Shown here in pieces: positions 56,613 to 64,000 of a DNA stretch of 64,000 nt. The stretch is from Meandrina meandrites. Its lineage: Eukaryota > Cnidaria > Anthozoa > Scleractinia > Meandrinidae. The notes beneath the pieces are model-generated. The model saw only the letters and a list, made by a program, of their open reading frames with translations. It was not told where the DNA came from and did no database searches. The position numbers and the translations under genes were made by a program. How positions within the stretch are numbered: the stretch's first letter is position 1; the number at the start of each line of letters is the position of its first letter. The stretch spans positions 12,586,903-12,650,902 of the forward strand of contig OY855914.1 in assembly GCA_963693305.1 (NCBI GenBank), given 5' to 3'.

Positions 56613-56974
56613 GAAGGAAACACTTGAAAGCTTGCTTAATAAAGCGTTCTCTCCCTCTCAAAACCGATGCTTTTATTCTTCTTGTGATCTGGCTGTGAAT
56701 CCATGCCATTCTGTGAAAACCAGGAACTATGGTTTGGCTTCTTTTCAACCTCTATCGATGGTTAATCGTGGCCAGAACATGTTCCTTCTCATAAAAATAT
56801 CGCGAGGTAAAAGGAAACCAACCAACACCTGGCATTCTAAAAGCAAACGTCTGTAGCCGCCATCTTTAACTCTCTTTCGGCGTTGCAAAGCTGAACAACA
56901 ACAACAACAAAAAAAAACCAAAACAACAGGCTGACGAGGAAATGTGAAATTACTCCAAAATAAATGTCCAAAAA

Positions 56975-57092
56975 GTCTACAACACGGGGTATTCCCAAGC
57001 GGTCTCCCAGCCAAGTACTCACCCCGCCCGACAGGACTTGACTTCGGTGATCGGACGAGAACCGGTACATTCCCTGTGGTGTGGTCGTAGAC
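56975..57092 (-). rRNA. 5S rRNA gene
   Basis: Consensus gene with a G-to-A change in the upstream flank (plus-strand GAAGAAAAC); twin unit at 62255. 480 bp to the next copy. Confidence 0.95.
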
Positions 57093-57454
57093 GAAGAAAA
57101 CACTTGAAAGCTTGCTTAATAAAGCGTTCTCTCCCTCTCAAAACCGATGCTTTTATTCTTCTTGTGATCTGGCTGTGAATCCATGCCATTCTGTGAAAAC
57201 CAGGAACTATGGTTTGGCTTCTTTTCAACCTCTATCGATGGTTAATCGTGGCCAGAACATGTTCCTTCTCATAAAAATATCGCGAGGTAAAAGGAAACCA
57301 ACCAACACCTGGCATTCTAAAAGCAAACGTCTGTAGCCGCCATCTTTAACTCTCTTTCGGCGTTGCAAAGCTGAACAACAACAACAACAAAAAAAAACCA
57401 AAACAACAGGCTGACGAGGAAATGTGAAATTACTCCAAAATAAATGTCCAAAAA

Positions 57455-57572
57455 GTCTACAACACGGGGTATTCCCAAGCGGTCTCCCAGCCAAGTACTC
57501 ACCCCGCCCGACAGGACTTGACTTCGGTGATCGGACGAGAACCGGTACATTCCCTGTGGTGTGGTCGTAGAC
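57455..57572 (-). rRNA. 5S rRNA gene
   Basis: Consensus sequence; 483 bp to the next copy; twin unit at 62735. Confidence 0.95.
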
Positions 57573-57937
57573 GAAGGAAACACTTGAAAGCTTGCTTAAT
57601 AAAGCGTTCTCTCCCTCTCAAAACCGATGCTTTTATTCTTCTTGTGATCTGGCTGTGAATCCATGCCATTCTGTGAAAACCAGGAACTATGGTTTGGCTT
57701 CTTTTCAACCTCTATCGATGGTTAATCGTGGCCAGAACATGTTCCTTCTCATAAAAATATCGCGAGGTAAAAGGAAACCAACCAACACCTGGCATTCTAA
57801 AAGCAAACGTCTGTAGCCGCCATCTTTAACTCTCTTTCGGCGTTGCAAAGCTGAACAACAACAACAACAACAAAAAAAAACCAAAACAACAGGCTGACGA
57901 GGAAATGTGAAATTACTCCAAAATAAATGTCCAAAAA

Positions 57938-58055
57938 GTCTACAACACGGGGTATTCCCAAGCGGTCTCCCAGCCAAGTACTCACCCCGCCCGACAGGAC
58001 TTGACTTCGGTGATCGGACGAGAACCGGTACATTCCCTGTGGTGTGGTCGTAGAC
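57938..58055 (-). rRNA. 5S rRNA gene
   Basis: Consensus gene with the same upstream-flank change as 56975; twin unit at 63218. 480 bp to the next copy. Confidence 0.95.
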
Positions 58056-58417
58056 GAAGAAAACACTTGAAAGCTTGCTTAATAAAGCGTTCTCTCCCTC
58101 TCAAAACCGATGCTTTTATTCTTCTTGTGATCTGGCTGTGAATCCATGCCATTCTGTGAAAACCAGGAACTATGGTTTGGCTTCTTTTCAACCTCTATCG
58201 ATGGTTAATCGTGGCCAGAACATGTTCCTTCTCATAAAAATATCGCGAGGTAAAAGGAAACCAACCAACACCTGGCATTCTAAAAGCAAACGTCTGTAGC
58301 CGCCATCTTTAACTCTCTTTCGGCGTTGCAAAGCTGAACAACAACAACAACAAAAAAAAACCAAAACAACAGGCTGACGAGGAAATGTGAAATTACTCCA
58401 AAATAAATGTCCAAAAA

Positions 58418-58535
58418 GTCTACAACACGGGGTATTCCCAAGCGGTCTCCCAGCCAAGTACTCACCCCGCCCGACAGGACTTGACTTCGGTGATCGGACG
58501 AGAACCGGTACATTCCCTGTGGTGTGGTCGTAGAC
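58418..58535 (-). rRNA. 5S rRNA gene
   Basis: Consensus sequence; first unit of the second block copy, twin of 53138. 481 bp to the next copy. Confidence 0.95.
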
Positions 58536-58898
58536 GAAGGAAACACTTGAAAGCTTGCTTAATAAAGCGTTCTCTCCCTCTCGAAACCGATGCTTTTATT
58601 CTTCTTGTGATCTGGCTGTGAATCCATGCCATTCTGTGAAAACCAGGAACTATGGTTTGGCTTCTTTTCAACCTCTATCGATGGTTAATCGTGGCCAGAA
58701 CATGTTCCTTCTCATAAAAATATCGCGAGGTAAAAGGAAACCAACCAACACCTGGCATTTTAAAAGCAAACGTCTGTAGCCGCCATCTTTAACTCTCTTT
58801 CGGCGTTGCAAAGCTGAACAACAACAACAACAACAAAAAAACCAAAACAACAGGCTGACGAGGAAATGTGAAATTACTCCAAAATAAATGTCCAAAAA

Positions 58899-59016
58899 GT
58901 CTACAACACGGGGTATTCCCAAGCGGTCTCCCAGCCAAGTACTCACCCCGCCCGACAGGACTTGACTTCGGTGATCGGACGAGAACCGGTACATTCCCTG
59001 TGGTGTGGTCGTAGAC
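58899..59016 (-). rRNA. 5S rRNA gene
   Basis: Consensus sequence; 480 bp to the next copy; twin of 53619. Confidence 0.95.
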
Positions 59017-59378
59017 GAAGGAAACACTTGAAAGCTTGCTTAATAAAGCGTTCTCTCCCTCTCAAAACCGATGCTTTTATTCTTCTTGTGATCTGGCTGT
59101 GAATCCATGCCATTCTGTGAAAACCAGGAACTATGGTTTGGCTTCTTTTCAACCTCTATCGATGGTTAATCGTGGCCAGAACATGTTCCTTCTCATAAAA
59201 ATATCGCGAGGTAAAAGGAAACCAACCAACACCTGGCATTCTAAAAGCAAACGTCTGTAGCCGCCATCTTTAACTCTCTTTCGGCGTTGCAAAGCTGAAC
59301 AACAACAACAACAACAAAAAACCAAAACAACAGGCTGACGAGGAAATGTGAAATTACTCCAAAATAAATGTCCAAAAA

Positions 59379-59496
59379 GTCTACAACACGGGGTATTCCC
59401 AAGCGGTCTCCCAGCCAAGTACTCACCCCGCCCGACAGGACTTGACTTCGGTGATCGGACGAGAACCGGTACATTCCCTGTGGTGTGGTCGTAGAC
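59379..59496 (-). rRNA. 5S rRNA gene
   Basis: Consensus sequence; 479 bp to the next copy; twin of 54099. Confidence 0.95.
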
Positions 59497-59857
59497 GAAG
59501 GAAACACTTGAAAGCTTGCTTAATAAAGCGTTCTCTCCCTCTCAAAACCGATGCTTTTATTCTTCTTGTGATCTGGCTGTGAATCCATGCCATTCTGTGA
59601 AAACCAGGAACTATGGTTTGGCTTCTTTTCAACCTCTATCGATGGTTAATCGTGGCCAGAACATGTTCCTTCTCATAAAAATATCGCGAGGTAAAAGGAA
59701 ACCAACCAACACCTGGCATTCTAAAAGCAAACGTCTGTAGCCGCCATCTTTAACTCTCTTTCGGCGTTGCAAAGCTGAACAACAACAACAACAACAAAAA
59801 CCAAAACAACATGCTGACGAGGAAATGTGAAATTACTCCAAAATAAATGTCCAAAAA

Positions 59858-59975
59858 GTCTACAACACGGGGTATTCCCAAGCGGTCTCCCAGCCAAGTA
59901 CTCACCCCGCCCGACAGGACTTGACTTCGGTGATCGGACGAGAACCGGTACATTCCCTGTGGTGTGGTCGTAGAC
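59858..59975 (-). rRNA. 5S rRNA gene
   Basis: Consensus sequence; the spacer on its left has T at 59812 where its twin has G at 54532. 479 bp to the next copy. Confidence 0.95.
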
Positions 59976-60336
59976 GAAGGAAACACTTGAAAGCTTGCTT
60001 AATAAAGCGTTCTCTCCCTCTCAAAACCGATGCTTTTATTCTTCTTGTGATCTGGCTGTGAATCCATGCCATTCTGTGAAAACCAGGAACTATGGTTTGG
60101 CTTCTTTTCAACCTCTATCGATGGTTAATCGTGGCCAGAACATGTTCCTTCTCATAAAAATATCGCGAGGTAAAAGGAAACCAACCAACACCTGGCATTC
60201 TAAAAGCAAACGTCTGTAGCCGCCATCTTTAACTCTCTTTCGGCGTTGCAAAGCTGAACAACAACAACAAAAAAAAAAACCAAAACAACAGGCTGACGAG
60301 GAAATGTGAAATTACTCCAAAATAAATGTCCAAAAA

Positions 60337-60454
60337 GTCTACAACACGGGGTATTCCCAAGCGGTCTCCCAGCCAAGTACTCACCCCGCCCGACAGGACT
60401 TGACTTCGGTGATCGGACGAGAACCGGTACATTCCCTGTGGTGTGGTCGTAGAC
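60337..60454 (-). rRNA. 5S rRNA gene
   Basis: Consensus sequence; 479 bp to the next copy; twin of 55057. Confidence 0.95.
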
Positions 60455-60815
60455 GAAGGAAACACTTGAAAGCTTGCTTAATAAAGCGTTCTCTCCCTCT
60501 CAAAACCGATGCTTTTATTCTTCTTGTGATCTGGCTGTGAATCCATGCCATTCTGTGAAAACCAGGAACTATGGTTTGGCTTCTTTTCAACCTCTATCGA
60601 TGGTTAATCGTGGCCAGAACATGTTCCTTCTCATAAAAATATCGCGAGGTAAAAGGAAACCAACCAACACCTGGCATTCTAAAAGCAAACGTCTGTAGCC
60701 GCCATCTTTAACTCTCTTTCGGCGTTGCAAAGCTGAACAACAACAACAACAACAAAAACCAAAACAACAGGCTGACGAGGAAATGTGAAATTACTCCAAA
60801 ATAAATGTCCAAAAA

Positions 60816-60933
60816 GTCTACAACACGGGGTATTCCCAAGCGGTCTCCCAGCCAAGTACTCACCCCGCCCGACAGGACTTGACTTCGGTGATCGGACGAG
60901 AACCGGTACATTCCCTGTGGTGTGGTCGTAGAC
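60816..60933 (-). rRNA. 5S rRNA gene
   Basis: Consensus sequence; 479 bp to the next copy; twin of 55536. Confidence 0.95.
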
Positions 60934-61294
60934 GAAGGAAACACTTGAAAGCTTGCTTAATAAAGCGTTCTCTCCCTCTCAAAACCGATGCTTTTATTCT
61001 TCTTGTGATCTGGCTGTGAATCCATGCCATTCTGTGAAAACCAGGAACTATGGTTTGGCTTCTTTTCAACCTCTATCGATGGTTAATCGTGGCCAGAACA
61101 TGTTCCTTCTCATAAAAATATCGCGAGGTAAAAGGAAACCAACCAACACCTGGCATTCTAAAAGCAAACGTCTGTAGCCGCCATCTTTAACTCTCTTTCG
61201 GTGTTGCAAAGCTGAACAACAACAACAACAACAAAAACCAAAATAACAGGCTGACGAGGAAATGTGAAATTACTCCAAAATAAATGTCCAAAAA

Positions 61295-61412
61295 GTCTAC
61301 AACACGGGGTATTCCCAAGCGGTCTCCCAGCCAAGTACTCACCCCGCCCGACAGGACTTGACTTCGGTGATCGGACGAGAACCGGTACATTCCCTGTGGT
61401 GTGGTCGTAGAC
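61295..61412 (-). rRNA. 5S rRNA gene
   Basis: Consensus sequence; 480 bp to the next copy; twin of 56015. Confidence 0.95.
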
Positions 61413-61774
61413 GAAGGAAACACTTGAAAGCTTGCTTAATAAAGCGTTCTCTCCCTCTCAAAACCGATGCTTTTATTCTTCTTGTGATCTGGCTGTGAAT
61501 CCATGCCATTCTGTGAAAACCAGGAACTATGGTTTGGCTTCTTTTCAACCTCTATCGATGGTTAATCCTGGCCAGAACATGTTCCTTCTCATAAAAATAT
61601 CGCGAGGTAAAAGGAAACCAACCAACACCTGGCATTCTAAAAGCAAACGTCTGTAGCCGCCATCTTTAACTCTCTTTCGGCGTTGCAAAGCTGAACAACA
61701 ACAACAGCAAAAAAAAACCAAAACAACAGGCTGACGAGGAAATGTGAAATTACTCCAAAATAAATGTCCAAAAA

Positions 61775-61892
61775 GTCTACAACACGGGGTATTCCCAAGC
61801 GGTCTCCCAGCCAAGTACTCACCCCGCCCGACAGGACTTGACTTCGGTGATCGGACGAGAACCGGTACATTCCCTGTGGTGTGGTCGTAGAC
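61775..61892 (-). rRNA. 5S rRNA gene
   Basis: Consensus sequence; 480 bp to the next copy; twin of 56495. Confidence 0.95.
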
Positions 61893-62254
61893 GAAGGAAA
61901 CACTTGAAAGCTTGCTTAATAAAGCGTTCTCTCCCTCTCAAAACCGATGCTTTTATTCTTCTTGTGATCTGGCTGTGAATCCATGCCATTCTGTGAAAAC
62001 CAGGAACTATGGTTTGGCTTCTTTTCAACCTCTATCGATGGTTAATCGTGGCCAGAACATGTTCCTTCTCATAAAAATATCGCGAGGTAAAAGGAAACCA
62101 ACCAACACCTGGCATTCTAAAAGCAAACGTCTGTAGCCGCCATCTTTAACTCTCTTTCGGCGTTGCAAAGCTGAACAACAACAACAACAAAAAAAAACCA
62201 AAACAACAGGCTGACGAGGAAATGTGAAATTACTCCAAAATAAATGTCCAAAAA

Positions 62255-62372
62255 GTCTACAACACGGGGTATTCCCAAGCGGTCTCCCAGCCAAGTACTC
62301 ACCCCGCCCGACAGGACTTGACTTCGGTGATCGGACGAGAACCGGTACATTCCCTGTGGTGTGGTCGTAGAC
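62255..62372 (-). rRNA. 5S rRNA gene
   Basis: Consensus gene with the upstream-flank change of its twin at 56975; 480 bp to the next copy. Confidence 0.95.
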
Positions 62373-62734
62373 GAAGAAAACACTTGAAAGCTTGCTTAAT
62401 AAAGCGTTCTCTCCCTCTCAAAACCGATGCTTTTATTCTTCTTGTGATCTGGCTGTGAATCCATGCCATTCTGTGAAAACCAGGAACTATGGTTTGGCTT
62501 CTTTTCAACCTCTATCGATGGTTAATCGTGGCCAGAACATGTTCCTTCTCATAAAAATATCGCGAGGTAAAAGGAAACCAACCAACACCTGGCATTCTAA
62601 AAGCAAACGTCTGTAGCCGCCATCTTTAACTCTCTTTCGGCGTTGCAAAGCTGAACAACAACAACAACAAAAAAAAACCAAAACAACAGGCTGACGAGGA
62701 AATGTGAAATTACTCCAAAATAAATGTCCAAAAA

Positions 62735-62852
62735 GTCTACAACACGGGGTATTCCCAAGCGGTCTCCCAGCCAAGTACTCACCCCGCCCGACAGGACTTG
62801 ACTTCGGTGATCGGACGAGAACCGGTACATTCCCTGTGGTGTGGTCGTAGAC
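62735..62852 (-). rRNA. 5S rRNA gene
   Basis: Consensus sequence; 483 bp to the next copy; twin of 57455. Confidence 0.95.
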
Positions 62853-63217
62853 GAAGGAAACACTTGAAAGCTTGCTTAATAAAGCGTTCTCTCCCTCTCA
62901 AAACCGATGCTTTTATTCTTCTTGTGATCTGGCTGTGAATCCATGCCATTCTGTGAAAACCAGGAACTATGGTTTGGCTTCTTTTCAACCTCTATCGATG
63001 GTTAATCGTGGCCAGAACATGTTCCTTCTCATAAAAATATCGCGAGGTAAAAGGAAACCAACCAACACCTGGCATTCTAAAAGCAAACGTCTGTAGCCGC
63101 CATCTTTAACTCTCTTTCGGCGTTGCAAAGCTGAACAACAACAACAACAACAAAAAAAAACCAAAACAACAGGCTGACGAGGAAATGTGAAATTACTCCA
63201 AAATAAATGTCCAAAAA

Positions 63218-63335
63218 GTCTACAACACGGGGTATTCCCAAGCGGTCTCCCAGCCAAGTACTCACCCCGCCCGACAGGACTTGACTTCGGTGATCGGACG
63301 AGAACCGGTACATTCCCTGTGGTGTGGTCGTAGAC
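63218..63335 (-). rRNA. 5S rRNA gene
   Basis: Consensus gene with the upstream-flank change of its twin at 57938; 480 bp to the next copy. Confidence 0.95.
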
Positions 63336-63697
63336 GAAGAAAACACTTGAAAGCTTGCTTAATAAAGCGTTCTCTCCCTCTCAAAACCGATGCTTTTATT
63401 CTTCTTGTGATCTGGCTGTGAATCCATGCCATTCTGTGAAAACCAGGAACTATGGTTTGGCTTCTTTTCAACCTCTATCGATGGTTAATCGTGGCCAGAA
63501 CATGTTCCTTCTCATAAAAATATCGCGAGGTAAAAGGAAACCAACCAACACCTGGCATTCTAAAAGCAAACGTCTGTAGCCGCCATCTTTAACTCTCTTT
63601 CGGCGTTGCAAAGCTGAACAACAACAACAACAAAAAAAAACCAAAACAACAGGCTGACGAGGAAATGTGAAATTACTCCAAAATAAATGTCCAAAAA

Positions 63698-63815
63698 GTC
63701 TACAACACGGGGTATTCCCAAGCGGTCTCCCAGCCAAGTACTCACCCCGCCCGACAGGACTTGACTTCGGTGATCGGACGAGAACCGGTACATTCCCTGT
63801 GGTGTGGTCGTAGAC
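63698..63815 (-). rRNA. 5S rRNA gene, last in window
   Basis: Consensus sequence; its upstream spacer is cut by the window edge. Confidence 0.95.
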
Positions 63816-64000
63816 GAAGGAAACACTTGAAAGCTTGCTTAATAAAGCGTTCTCTCCCTCTCAAAACCGATGCTTTTATTCTTCTTGTGATCTGGCTGTG
63901 AATCCATGCCATTCTGTGAAAACCAGGAACTATGGTTTGGCTTCTTTTCAACCTCTATCGATGGTTAATCGTGGCCAGAACATGTTCCTTCTCATAAAAA

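Larger units (their letters stand above)
52781..58060. repeat. 11-unit higher-order block, copy A (5,280 bp)
   Basis: Eleven 5S units whose lengths (481, 480, 479, 479, 479, 479, 480, 480, 480, 483, 480) and private variants recur in the same order exactly 5,280 bp to the right. Shared marks: G at 53303, the TTTTAAAAG change near 53479, GTTAATCCTGG near 56287, CAACAGC near 56426, and the A at 58060. The left border is after 52780, where the mark at 58060 is not matched. The phase of the block is arbitrary within about 500 bp. Confidence 0.9.
58061..63340. repeat. 11-unit higher-order block, copy B (5,280 bp)
   Basis: Second copy of the block, with one difference noticed from copy A (T at 59812). 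The unit after it lacks the marks of the first unit of the block, so the block occurs twice here and not three times. Confidence 0.9.
9854..64000 (-). repeat. 5S rDNA tandem array, right segment, 113 uninterrupted units
   Basis: Head-to-tail units of 118 bp of 5S gene plus about 357 bp of spacer continue to the window edge. The period is 474-477 bp up to about 25.6 kb. It then mixes 476 and 479-484 bp, and is mostly 480 bp after 47 kb. Length changes come almost entirely from a CAA/A tract in the spacer. Substitutions are rare and are often shared by neighbouring or evenly spaced units, as expected from unequal exchange and gene conversion. No transposon, inversion or other gene interrupts this segment. 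The last spacer (63816-64000) is cut by the edge. Confidence 0.97.

Noticed and set aside
9854..64000. 5S-derived SINE (SINE3-like) family
   Set aside because: Copies are strictly tandem, in one orientation, keep the complete 118-nt gene plus terminator, and lack flanking target duplications or tails, so this is an rDNA array and not dispersed SINEs.
9854..64000. CRISPR-like array because of regular repeats
   Set aside because: The period is about 476 bp, the spacers are themselves repeats, and the content is eukaryotic 5S rDNA.

Overview
This window is a eukaryotic 5S ribosomal DNA tandem array interrupted near its left end by non-LTR retrotransposons. I count 121 loci of a 118-nt 5S rRNA gene, all on the minus strand, in units of about 473-484 bp (one of 432 bp). 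118 are uninterrupted, one is cut off at its 3' end, and two are split by insertions. The 5S identity rests on the sequence and fold: helix I (nt 1-9 with 110-118), helix II (nt 14-21 with 57-65), helix V (CGGGGT with ACCCCG), a GAGA loop, the internal control region and a T5 terminator. The gene style and a Tx1/L1-like LINE indicate a metazoan, probably a marine invertebrate such as a cnidarian. That placement is an inference and I cannot name the species.

Layout. 1-1034: 5'-truncated LINE copy that runs off the left edge and is joined to the 3' end of a 5S gene. 1032-4638: short array segment with unusually many variant 5S copies; one is split by a 180-bp poly(A)-tailed insertion (3025-3204). 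4639-9853: full-length LINE of about 5.2 kb on the same strand as the 5S genes, with two intact ORFs: ORF1 (RRM-like region plus two CCHC knuckles) and ORF2 (APE-type endonuclease, reverse transcriptase, C-terminal CCHC). It lies inside a 5S gene and is flanked by a 13-bp target duplication (5S nt 27-39). 9854-64000: 113 consecutive uninterrupted 5S units with no other gene.

How the parts relate. The 180-bp insert and the full-length LINE have their poly(A) tails joined to the same 5S nucleotide (nt 27), yet their 3' ends are unrelated. This suggests that 5S nt 27 is a sequence-specific target used by at least two retroelements. Tx1-clade LINEs that target 5S genes are known (Mutsu in zebrafish), so this looks like an invertebrate relative. 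The long array shows active homogenisation: an 11-unit block of 5,280 bp is tandemly duplicated at 52.8-63.3 kb with one difference noticed, multi-unit blocks are reused in mosaic form at 12-22 kb, and a CAA/A-rich tract in the spacer lengthens from left to right.

The spacer between 5S genes (about 357 bp) holds a TATA-like element 25-31 bp upstream of each 5S gene and a back-up T-run downstream. I found no convincing second RNA gene in it. The small ORFs repeated in every unit are shadows of the homogenised repeat.
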